From: Catenaria anguillulae PL171
Lineage: Eukaryota > Blastocladiomycota > Blastocladiomycetes > Blastocladiales > Catenariaceae
Length of the DNA stretch: 64,000 bases
Reading direction: 5' to 3'
Assembly (NCBI GenBank): GCA_002102555.1
Contig: MCFL01000006.1
Span: 248,001-312,000 of the forward strand
The notes beneath the pieces were generated by a model. It saw only the letters and a program-made list of their open reading frames with translations. It ran no database searches and was not told the origin of the DNA. Both the position numbers and the translations under genes were made by a program. Each line of letters begins with the position of its first letter. Positions within the stretch are counted from its first letter, which is position 1. Shown piece by piece: positions 19,626 to 28,846 of this stretch.

Positions 19626-21418
19626 TCAAATCGCCATCTCTGGTGACCCCATGAACATAAAGGCAAATGGTTCCTCAGCCTGCTGCTGCCTCGACCCCTT
19701 CCTCTGCGGGCCGCCAAACCCGACTCCGCCGCCGCCCGCGGTTCTGCCCGCGGCCCCCGAACTCGCCACAACCTGCCTGGTCTTGTGGCGAATTCGACCA
19801 CTCATCAACTGGTGCTCCAAGACACCGCGCCTCACTTCCATCTGCTTGAGCTCGGCCTTGAGCCGTTGCAACGTCGACTTGATGTTGAGCAACGGCTTGC
19901 TGTCCGTCATGCCGCTTCCCAAGTCGTCCATGAGTGACTTGACTTGATCAAGCTCGTAACCGACGCGCTGCAGGTCTTGCGCGAGTGCGCCCATCTTTTC
20001 GCTGCCTGTGTTGTACTCGAGCCGCAGGGCCCCGAGGCGTGATTGCACTTCGCGGTAGGCATCAACCAGGGCGTCGAGTTGCGTATTGACATACGACTCG
20101 CGCGACCGCAGTTTTTCCAAGGTCGAATCGAGGTCGGTCAGAAGACGAGTCACAATGGCCTTTCCACCCACACCTGAGGCTTGCGATGAGGTTGAAGGTG
20201 AAGTTGACGTTGACCCGCTGCCCTCGCCCCAGCCCCACTCGTTGGCAATCAATGCCCGGTACTCGCCCATGGCACTCACGTGCACGCGCCACTGCTTGTG
20301 GTCGTCCTTCAAATGCACCTTGAGCCGCGGCGTGACCCTCTCGACCTCTGCACGCCACGCCTCGGGATCGTTGGACGCTCCACCAGCTCCCAAGTTTGTC
20401 TGCGACCTGCCCTTGATCATGGCCAAGCGCGGCATGCTCCTGGCCGCGGCCGTTGCTGGCCGTTGCGGCGACGCTGGCGACATTGACGAAGCGATGGCCG
20501 ATTTGCGAAAGATGCCCGACAGAACAGAGTCCACGTTGGTGTCGGCATCTGCATCCAGATGCGGCTGGTCTTGGTCCACATCGGCAAGCCCGCCGCCATG
20601 CCCGCCAAACAGCGTTTCGTCTTCGGGAATGTCGTCCGTGTCGGTGGATGTGCCCGGGTTGCCGATTTCGGCCGCGTCGTCAGTTTGTGCTTCTTCGAAT
20701 TGCCTGTTGGGGATGGGGAGCCATTTCATGAGTTTGTAGGCGTGGAGGCTTCGCGTGAGAGGAGTCGGATTATAGTCAAAACGCACTCGTTCTTGTCAAA
20801 GACTGGTTTCTTGAATGCAAACCCGCTCCCTTTCAATGCGCGATCGGCCATGCCTGTGAGTGCAGCAAGCACAGATTCGCCATACCCTTGGCGCAGCTTG
20901 CTTGGATTCCAGTCTGCTTCTGTCGACGGTGGCGGAATGCCCGCGGTTTTGAGCACGGCAGCTGGCGTGGGAAGAATGGACACAAGTATGCCATGAGTCA
21001 AATACGCGGTGGCAAGGAGAACAAATCAAGGGATTGACGAACCTGCATTGTTGGCCGTGACATTAGGGTCGTCCAGTTCACTGGGCGCCTGGAACGAGAT
21101 GCCATCTAAAGTGGATGCCAGCGACACGAGCCAAGCAAGGAGCGTGTAAAAGTAGTTGAGCTGATAGGTTGGATTAGTCGCGTGTGGCTGCACAAAAAGG
21201 TCCGGGTCCATGGGTTTCATTTTCCTGGATGGACGGGAATCACGGCCAATGGTAAGCGGCGTTGCCATACTGAAATGGCGCACGGAGGACAGGGGCAGAA
21301 TGTACTTGGCGGCGCAAAATCGGGTAGAGTAGTTGAGCAATCGCAGCCGATCAAGAAGGGCGTCCATGGCGCTCGCGGCCAGGACAGACGAGGATGCGTT
21401 GAGGTTGTTGGTACTCAT
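19626..21418 (-). CDS. IFT57: intraflagellar transport protein 57 (IFT-B subunit)
   Basis: CDS is complement(19626..20703, 20787..20961, 21043..21418), 542 residues, introns of 83 and 81 bp; phases close. IFT57 (HIPPI) is a peripheral IFT-B subunit needed to build cilia and flagella. Family landmarks are the N-terminal DALLDRLRLLNYSTRF with YTLLAWL, PSKLRQGYGE, the KPVFDKNE segment, EAWRAEVERVTPRLKV followed by KQWRVHV, and the coiled-coil with KLRSRESYVNTQLDALV and GSGMTDSKPLLNIKSTLQRL. It is longer than the human protein (429) because of an acidic insert (about residues 185-265) and a Gly/Gln-rich tail. Its presence means the organism has a flagellated stage. Confidence 0.92.
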
Positions 21419-21677
21419 TTTAGGCGGCAGCAAAGTTGACAGTGAATATTGCTTCGAGTTATTCTCAAGAATTCATTTGCCTCTGAAGCCATTCAACGAG
21501 CGAATCATTTTGTCTTTCGACACCATCACGCTGTGGAGGAAAACGGGTGACGTGGGAACTGGACCTCTTCCACTTCCAACAGTTTATCATTATTCCAACT
21601 CCAAGTACGGTATTGACGGGATAATCGTACACTAAGTAGTAATCTTCGAGCTGGCTCAGTTTTTCAGCACAGATCTC

Positions 21678-24461
21678 TCACCCACTTTCCTCCTTGTGCT
21701 CAATCAACTTTCCGCCTCCACTGCCGCTTCCAATCCACCCATTCAACACAGCCCACTTGCCTGTAAACAACCCCGTCTCTGGTGTCGGCGACACAGAAAA
21801 CACAACGTGCTTGCCCATCCGTGGGTTATCAATGTCGTTGGGAATCGTGGCCTGTTTGACACGTGCGCCCGTGAGATGCAGTAAATTGAGTGCGTACACG
21901 GCGAGAATGCTGCGCCAAATGGACTGTTGCTTATGTGCAGCAGAGTCCATTACATGTGATGGCTGTAGTGAAGATGGCGATTTCAGAGCGGACGCCGGAT
22001 GTACGTCTGAGTGTGTGTGTGAATCGGAACGCGAATGACAAGAGCAAGACACATGCTCGTCTTGGTGGTCTTGGTGAAGCAAGTCGGCGAGGCTATGCTT
22101 TGACAGTTCAAATTTGCCGGGTGTCGGCTCATCGATGCCGACATACGCGCTATCTGGCGGACGCTCGCTTTCCTGTTCCCGCTGCTTCTGCATTGTTGAG
22201 TCCTTAGTGCCAGCGATACCGCCGTCGTCCATGTCGTCGTCCTCGTCCCTGGATCCGCTGCTCGCAATGGCACGTAGCACATGGACAAACGTCACGCCGG
22301 CCTTGTCGTCCAGGAACCCGAGGAACGAGTCAAAGTCCGAGTCGGACATGCCGAGCGTGTGACGATGCTTGTACACTCTACTCGCAATTCTGGTCAGGAT
22401 GGCGTGCAGCTGGGGTTGCGCTTTCGGCACCGGAGTGTTTTGGACCACTGAAAATGTCATGCCAAGTGGGAGCGGTGACGCGGATGGTTCGGGAGGATGC
22501 GACGAAGAGGTAGCAACCATGAGCTCATCTTGCAGCGAACGCTGGCGCCGGATTTCCGGTGGCTGAGGTTGAGTTGTCAAGTGAACTGGGGCAGGCTGAG
22601 TGCTGGAGACTGTGGTTGGGATCGAATCCGAGCTGATTGTGGCGGTGCGTGTCTCGGACGCTTGGATCATTGCAGTAGGCCCTGCTAGGCCGCTGGTTTC
22701 AAGCCTTCCCACAGACACACCAGCGGCCTTTGGATCGTGCACAGATTCAAGTGTGTCGCTCGGAGTAGAGTAAACATCTCCAGATGCGCCACTCGGCGGC
22801 TCGACAAGCTGTTCACTTGCGATGGAAAATGTGCTGATTGTGTGCGTGGATGAGAACTGCTCCTGCTGGCCAAGCTCGCGTTTCGAGACAGAATCCGTGT
22901 TGTCGACGAAATGGGCGTGATACACGGGCGAGCTTGTGGGTTGCAATGTCATGGTGCTGTCGTTGAGCGCTGTCACAGACGCTTTGAGCTGTCCATTACC
23001 CACTGCCGCTTGAAGTGGACTCGAGGGCGACTCTGAACGGCTGTTTCCCGCAGCTGGTGACGCCCGCCTCATCTGCTCGCCCAACGCATGGCTCAACCCC
23101 AAATCAATCTCCTCCAAGATTGACTCACGATGCTCCAGCTCGGCCGTCAACCGGTCACAGATCCCATGCAACTCCTCAGCCTGCTGCTGCCAGTACACGG
23201 CCTGCTGCTTTGCCTCTGCTTCCTCGTGCTCCAATTCGCTCACCCGCGACTCAGCAAGGGAAAGGCGCTCGCTGAGTCCGCTTGCGATTTGCTTGATGCG
23301 GTCCAGGTCGGATTCCAGGTCGCGCACACGGGCCAGGTGCGCATCCCGCTCATCATGCGCTTTGGAGAGTGTAGTCAGATTGGTTGCGAGCTCACGTTTG
23401 GCCACAGCCAGATCCTGGGTAGCTTGGCGTTTGCCCGTGGTGAGTTCCGAGATTTGTTGTTCGAGGTCGGCAATAAGACGCTGATTGGCCGTGTCTGTCG
23501 AGGCGAGATGGCGCAGTTGCTCCTCGAGCTGCGCAATCCGAGCGTCACGGTCAGCGAGTTGCTGCATCAGCGAGTCATGAAGCGCATCTTGGGTCGGGTC
23601 CATGTGCGTTGAGGATGTGGACGACGAGAGGTAGCCATGGGAATGGTTGAGAGTCGAGGATGGTAAGACGAGCGACGCGTTTTGTGAGCGCGAGTTGTGT
23701 GAGAGTGAAGAGTGGTAATGGTGGGAATGCCCGTGTGAGTTGTCAAGCACATGCGTATGTGGCAAATGGCTGTGGCTGCCACTGCTGCCGGGCAAGGGCG
23801 TGTTGGAGGCGACCATGCTCGGAGTTCGTCGAATGGAGGATGGAGTGCCACTCGAGGCTACTGTTCCAACATGAATGGACGTGCTGGACATTTGACGACT
23901 GGATGATCGAGACAAACTCGGCGGTAGAGGGCGTCGGTTTTGCGAAACGTGCATGGAGCCACTGGACGTTCCGCTTGCGAGCAACGTTGAGGAGGTTACG
24001 TTCTCGTTCACCTGATGATTGGAGCCCAGTTGACCGTCGGGCGTCGTAATGGTTGGTGTGAGGGTGACTTGTGATGATGTTGCAGTTCCATTAGCTCCGC
24101 TGCTTGCGGCCGTCGCACCACCAGCGAGCGCGCTCACAGTTGATGCGAGTGAGGAAAAGAGCGACGTCAATGGCAGAAAAGTGTCGTTCGCGGCCAACGT
24201 TGATGTTGATGACGCGTTGGTTGGGCGACTTGGTTGTGCAACGCCAGGTTCTGGCACGGGCTCGGTGACAGCGTCCTCATCGTCATCGCTCGCGAGCAAA
24301 TGGAATGGCACCAGTGGTGGAGTCAGGTTGCTCGGGGAATGCGGCCGAAGTATTGGGCTGTTACCGGTCTTGGCCACGTTTCCACCAGTGGAGAGGTGTG
24401 AGCCTGGCAGGTGGTGGGCCGACCCTGAGGCGGCCAAGTGAGACGATGGAGTCCGCTGCAT
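21678..24461 (-). CDS. large coiled-coil protein, unknown function
   Basis: A single frame of 927 residues from ATG 24461. The first ~285 residues are low complexity (Ser, Thr, His, Pro; for example a DNSHGHSHHYHSS stretch). Residues about 290-467 form a strong coiled coil (DARIAQLEEQLRHL, LIADLEQQISELT, DRLTAELEHRESILEEID). A Ser/Thr-rich linker follows. The C-terminal region has two possible folded blocks: ILTRIASRVYKHRHTLGMSD near residue 690 and SIWRSILAVYALNLLHLTGA near residue 860. I do not recognise the family. It lies just upstream of IFT57 on the same strand; a flagellar or centrosomal role is possible but unsupported. Confidence 0.6.
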   Translation of the reverse strand: MQRTPSSHLAASGSAHHLPGSHLSTGGNVAKTGNSPILRPHSPSNLTPPLVPFHLLASDDDEDAVTEPVPEPGVAQPSRPTNASSTSTLAANDTFLPLTSLFSSLASTVSALAGGATAASSGANGTATSSQVTLTPTITTPDGQLGSNHQVNENVTSSTLLASGTSSGSMHVSQNRRPLPPSLSRSSSRQMSSTSIHVGTVASSGTPSSIRRTPSMVASNTPLPGSSGSHSHLPHTHVLDNSHGHSHHYHSSLSHNSRSQNASLVLPSSTLNHSHGYLSSSTSSTHMDPTQDALHDSLMQQLADRDARIAQLEEQLRHLASTDTANQRLIADLEQQISELTTGKRQATQDLAVAKRELATNLTTLSKAHDERDAHLARVRDLESDLDRIKQIASGLSERLSLAESRVSELEHEEAEAKQQAVYWQQQAEELHGICDRLTAELEHRESILEEIDLGLSHALGEQMRRASPAAGNSRSESPSSPLQAAVGNGQLKASVTALNDSTMTLQPTSSPVYHAHFVDNTDSVSKRELGQQEQFSSTHTISTFSIASEQLVEPPSGASGDVYSTPSDTLESVHDPKAAGVSVGRLETSGLAGPTAMIQASETRTATISSDSIPTTVSSTQPAPVHLTTQPQPPEIRRQRSLQDELMVATSSSHPPEPSASPLPLGMTFSVVQNTPVPKAQPQLHAILTRIASRVYKHRHTLGMSDSDFDSFLGFLDDKAGVTFVHVLRAIASSGSRDEDDDMDDGGIAGTKDSTMQKQREQESERPPDSAYVGIDEPTPGKFELSKHSLADLLHQDHQDEHVSCSCHSRSDSHTHSDVHPASALKSPSSLQPSHVMDSAAHKQQSIWRSILAVYALNLLHLTGARVKQATIPNDIDNPRMGKHVVFSVSPTPETGLFTGKWAVLNGWIGSGSGGGKLIEHKEESG

Positions 24462-25378
24462 CGCAGGTTTACAGTTTCATTATTAGCTGCTGAGTTTCCT
24501 AAGAGAAGTAGCGTGAAGATTTGAGCTCTGTTGACTGCCCCCGAAAGAGATGGCATTGGCGGGCTCTTTGACTGCATGTGATCTCTTCAAGGATTGAGTT
24601 CGCAATTGAATTCTCGTCACAACCAGATGAAGTGCTTGTAAGTACTAAATGATGATTTCAGTCTGCATGGTTCTACATTGTCGCCAACTGGTTTAGGCTG
24701 GCTGCTTCCACGCTCTGTGATTTATTTACTCAGCGAGTTCTCGAAGTTGATGGCACTATGTGCTACAAAATGTGCTGTTTACAAGATCAAAGAAGCCGAC
24801 TGGTCGACTCGACGGCAGCTTATACGGCTGCTATGTCCCTCGATTGAGCTTAGATCAACAATGCGACATAAATGGTGACGATGGAGGATTCATTCAGGGG
24901 TACTAAATTCATTCAATGAATGCCAAAATTGCATACACAAAGCTCCCCTGTACAAAAAGCGAAGGATGGTCACGCAAATGAAAGGAATCACCCGTATAAA
25001 ATCAGAGGAAAGGGAAAACAACAGAGTACGCTAACAGCAGGTGGGGTATTCGCTGAGCAAGATCGGGAGAAACGGTGCGACTATGCATGTACTATTGAAC
25101 TGATATCTGAGAAATGGACGTGCGTTCGTTTACATGTCTTGGGTCGGTACGAAGCGTCAAAGCGAAGAGAGCGACGACGACGGATAGCAGCGAATGACGA
25201 ATGACGGGCGAAAAATGTTGATGAAAAAGACAATCGACGAAACGAGGCGCAACGTTGAAAATACACAAATATGACGACGACGGATGCGACACGAATACGA
25301 ATACGACGACGAGCAACGACGACGGGCAACGAAGAACGATTCGGCTTGGCTTGGTAACCCCTTATCATCGATCATTGG
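24462..25378. other. intergenic region with GAC/ACG-rich repeats
   Basis: About 915 bp without a supportable gene. The part from about 25150 to 25340 is a degenerate trinucleotide-rich stretch (ACGACGACGG, AATACGAATACGACGACGAGC). A diverged counterpart lies downstream of the second SR gene (about 42750-42830), so it is probably the 3' UTR of the SR gene. Confidence 0.5.
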
Positions 25379-26109
25379 TCAGTTGTCAGCTTGGGCACGG
25401 TCACGGTCATCATCACCACCACGCACGGGCGACTCGCCAGCAGGGGCACGTTCGCGGGGCTCGGGCGACGGCGTCCGGTTGCTGTTGCCACCGCGCGGCG
25501 GCAGATCGTTGCCATTGCCGGGCGAGCGCAAGTCACGCGCACCTCGGTCACGAGAGTCGGCATGACGGGGCGGCAAGTCGCTCGGGTACGGATCACGACG
25601 AGCAGCAGGCGACCTGGACCGGCCACGCGGCGGCGACAAGGGGCGGCGCGGAGGCGAGCGGGAGCGGCCACGGGGAGGCAAGTCACGGTACTCGCCCGGA
25701 GGGGGACCACGGGGAGGGTAGCCACCACGGTCGCCACCACGGTCGCCGCCACCGCCACTGGAGCCAGAGTAGTGGTCGTCACGGCGGCCAGGGGTGCGGG
25801 CCCATTGGAGCGAAATGGTCTGGCCGTCGACTCGGGCGCCGTGCAGCTCGTTGTAAGCGTCTTGAGCGTCACGGGAGTCGACAAACTCGACAAAGGCAAA
25901 GGGGCGGCCGTTGCCACGGGGCGCCGGGATGTCGCAGCGGACTAGGCGGCCAAAGCTGTTTTTTGAGGAAGCGGTCAGACTGATTGTGGACGAGGGACGG
26001 ACGGGCGGAACGGTCGTAGGCATAAGTACCGCTCGAATTCGTAGGCGAGGTCGCGGGCACGGGTGCGCGGGTTGATGCCGGCAACAAAGAGGGTCGTGCG
26101 GCGAGACAT
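25379..26109 (-). CDS. SR-type RNA-binding protein, copy 1
   Basis: CDS is complement(25379..25955, 26030..26109), 218 residues, intron of 74 bp. It has one N-terminal RRM ([39 protein letters not shown], ending ISLQWAR). A glycine-rich hinge and an Arg/Ser/Pro tail with many RSRSP-type elements follow. This is the layout of small SR splicing factors acting in nuclear pre-mRNA splicing and export. Copy 2 (41901-42666, opposite strand) differs by one residue inserted near the C-terminus, a few substitutions, and a longer intron. It belongs to the inverted duplication. Confidence 0.85.
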
Positions 26110-26453
26110 GATGGCTGAGCTGATTGACTGTGTGTGAATGATGGAAAACTGATGTTGCCAACGTCAATCAACGTCAACGTGAAGAGGAATAGAGAGCGAC
26201 GTTTGGCGGACAGAAAGAACTGTTGTGATACATTGTGGAAGCCAATGGAAGCTTTGAAACCTGTTGACTTTCACGTGTTGGATTCTCTCGGCCCTCCGAT
26301 CGACCGTGTGTGCGTGCCTGTGCCTGCTGAGTCTCTTGCTCGCTCTGCAGAATGCATGAACGGCAATAAACGACGGACAGGCATAGGATGGGAGCTAAAG
26401 CTTAACATACTGTGGGTAACGGGAAACCAGCGAGTACACATCCACATCATGAA

Positions 26454-28580
26454 TCAATCAAAATACTTAATCAACCGCGGCCAAACCTCCGAGCTCCTCA
26501 CACCCGCCTCCGCCTCCGCCTCGGGTTCTGTAGCATCATCCAAGTCGTCATCACTGGGTGCTTCCCATTCCAGAACAGCAGTCTTGAGCTCGTGCATGTC
26601 CACCTTACACCGCTCGTCACCTGCCTTGACCCGACCAGCCCACCAAGCAATAATGTGCCAGTGAACATCAAGAATAGCATCTGACTTGAGTGCCATCATC
26701 ACCTGGTCGACGCCAAACTCGAACAGCAAATCTGCGCGATTTGCCAACCATTCGAGCACGTTGGCGTGCCCATACTTGCAAGCAAAGCGAGTGACAACAT
26801 TGACAAACTCGCAACGATCGGTTGGACCGAAACCGTTCCTGAGCAAGTAGTCGAGCAGAATGGTGTTCCCGTGGTACGCCGCGTGGGCAATCCAATTCTT
26901 GTCAGTTTTGGCAAGTGACACGCCGTGCTTGATCCACCACCTTGTCACTCTTGGGCTCATGTCGTCCGAAAACCGCGTCATCGCGCGAACATGGCGAGAA
27001 TCATTTTGCAGCCACCATTCCAGAGTTTCCAATTGACCGTCTGATGAAGCTCCGGACAAATACGGCTGCCATGTGCCCAAAACAGTGTCCCACTCTTGAC
27101 CTTCTTCCTTGACCGTCTCGACCCACCATGACATTACATTAACGTGTCCGTCTGAGCCCGCGGTGTCAAAGGGGCCCAAATCCAATGAGCGCAAATGAAA
27201 TCTGAGACTTGAGTTGGGCAATGTGACCGTTTGCCGCCACCATTCAAGCACATGGACCATGCCATAGCCAGTCGCCGCATTGATCCCACAGCGAGTGTTG
27301 AAGAGGGGTTGAGTTTTCGGCTCTTGATACAGCAGGCCGAGTAGCTCGAGGTTGCCAGATTTCACAGCCACAGTGAACATTAGGTCGTTCTTTTCTGCCA
27401 GGACAGCAGCTACATCGCAATTCGCCAGCCACCACCTGACAAACCCAACATTGCCTTCGCCCATGGGTCCCATCACATCCCACGAGCGAAACTTGAGCCC
27501 GAGCGACACACCCAGCCTCGAAGCATTCTCGGTCCACCATTCCAAGACAGGCGTGACACTCAAAGAACGTCGTTGCTTCAGCACGTCACATAGGTCCATG
27601 TGAAACGGAGCACCATCCCCAGTGACAATCTTACCCGTGACCGGGTCCAGGTTGACCAGATGTTGCTCGTCAATCGCCCACCGAGTCAGTTCTACCGATG
27701 CACATTGGAGTGCTTTGGCGATATTCAAAATGTCGACCTGCTTGTTCCGCAACACCCATTCCACCATTTCGACAGATCCCGATGCCAATGCAGCCCCAGC
27801 CAACCGTTGCACCACCTGCACATCGAACCATGGATCGTCAGAAACGACCCGCGACATCCATTCACAGAGATCCATGTCCTTGGTTCCAACAGCATGCCAA
27901 ACGGCCAAATCAACGTGATACCAGGCCACATTCAGACGCAGCTCCACGTTCCATTGACGAATTGTGTCGATAATCGCCAGATGGCCATGCTTGACGGCAG
28001 CAAGGATTCCCATTGATACAGCACGATGCAGCGGCGTCTCCTTGCTGCCTGGTGCCAGTCCCGCTTGCAAGCGCAATCGCTCGGCGACCTCGTAACGCTT
28101 GCAATACCACTCAAACAGCTGCGCAACAGGCGCCGAGCGATCCGCCGATTCCAAACCCTCGGCAACGCCAGAGTGGTAAAACTCCACTTCGGGAAACCAC
28201 ATGTGGCCTTGATCCAGTTTTGTATACCACCATTCAAGTACATCCACATGGCAGTTCTTGCCCGCATCAAAGAGCCCCTTGGCCGTGTACGTGAGTGGGC
28301 GGCAGTGCCGCCAATGGAACATGGCGTTGAGCAAGTCCACGCGGCCGTGGCGGCTGGCGAAATCGAGGTCAACCCACCACATTTGCGTGAGTGCCGCACG
28401 CATGAGGTCGGTGGCCGTCATGGAAGCATCGTGCGGCAGAACGACGAGGAGCGAGTGGATCGGGCCTGCTTCGGTCTTGGGGTTGACGGGGTCGGGCAGG
28501 GAACGTATGGCGGTGACGAGAACGAGTTCGGCCACGTTCAAGGGCAACTGCGGTGAAACGGTGCTCGTATTGAGGCTCAT
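26454..28580 (-). CDS. ankyrin-like 'LEWW' repeat protein, copy 1
   Basis: A single frame of 708 residues. It is built from degenerate ankyrin-type units of about 35-60 residues with the signature GHxxVLEWW, for example HVDVLEWWYTK, GHVNVMSWWVETV, GQLETLEWWLQND and GHANVLEWLANRA. The N-terminal block (AELVLVTAIRSLPD, IHSLLVVLPHD, ALTQMWWVDLDFASRHG) is shared with the paralogues at 39427 and 49834. There is no catalytic motif; a protein-interaction scaffold is the most that can be said. Residues from about 180 to the end are identical to copy 2, whereas the first 180 differ at several places. The tail is acidic (DDDLDDATEPEAEAEAG). Confidence 0.75.
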   Translation of the reverse strand: MSLNTSTVSPQLPLNVAELVLVTAIRSLPDPVNPKTEAGPIHSLLVVLPHDASMTATDLMRAALTQMWWVDLDFASRHGRVDLLNAMFHWRHCRPLTYTAKGLFDAGKNCHVDVLEWWYTKLDQGHMWFPEVEFYHSGVAEGLESADRSAPVAQLFEWYCKRYEVAERLRLQAGLAPGSKETPLHRAVSMGILAAVKHGHLAIIDTIRQWNVELRLNVAWYHVDLAVWHAVGTKDMDLCEWMSRVVSDDPWFDVQVVQRLAGAALASGSVEMVEWVLRNKQVDILNIAKALQCASVELTRWAIDEQHLVNLDPVTGKIVTGDGAPFHMDLCDVLKQRRSLSVTPVLEWWTENASRLGVSLGLKFRSWDVMGPMGEGNVGFVRWWLANCDVAAVLAEKNDLMFTVAVKSGNLELLGLLYQEPKTQPLFNTRCGINAATGYGMVHVLEWWRQTVTLPNSSLRFHLRSLDLGPFDTAGSDGHVNVMSWWVETVKEEGQEWDTVLGTWQPYLSGASSDGQLETLEWWLQNDSRHVRAMTRFSDDMSPRVTRWWIKHGVSLAKTDKNWIAHAAYHGNTILLDYLLRNGFGPTDRCEFVNVVTRFACKYGHANVLEWLANRADLLFEFGVDQVMMALKSDAILDVHWHIIAWWAGRVKAGDERCKVDMHELKTAVLEWEAPSDDDLDDATEPEAEAEAGVRSSEVWPRLIKYFD

Positions 28581-28846
28581 GGTGAGAGACTGACTGCATT
28601 GAGTTTCATTTCATGGTTGAATGTACATCTCATCTGCGAGCGTCGCTGTTATCGCCCGCGCGCCGACAAACAATCGCCTGCGCAATGTTCGGTCCGACGC
28701 CACGGACAAACCGACGTGTGCGTGTTGGTCACGACTCACCGGTGTCAAATACTGCAAAGACTTGTGGCCATATTATGGAAATACAGTAAATACGGAATAA
28801 ACTTGTCTATTTCTCAGGCCAATCACCAAAACAGAATTCCATGCCT
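28581..28846. other. short intergenic region
   Basis: About 265 bp between the start of the LEWW gene (-) and the 3' end of the kinase-like gene (-). No gene is seen. Confidence 0.4.

Larger units (their letters stand above)
25379..28580 (-). repeat. inverted duplication, left arm
   Basis: This arm carries the SR gene and the LEWW gene and pairs with 39427-42666 in opposite orientation. Positions x and 68010-x correspond without any indel from the SR intron (26030) to at least 28258. About 26030-27935 appears identical: translations in several frames on both strands match exactly. Differences accumulate outward on both sides. Diverged but recognisable similarity continues past the SR stop codon. 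Confidence 0.9.

Noticed and set aside
25255-25983. Antisense 242-codon frame opposite SR copy 1 (and its counterpart at 41935-42651)
   Set aside because: The Arg/Gly/His-rich text is the reverse of the RS/GGY repeats. The RRM on the other strand is clear and spliced consistently in both copies.
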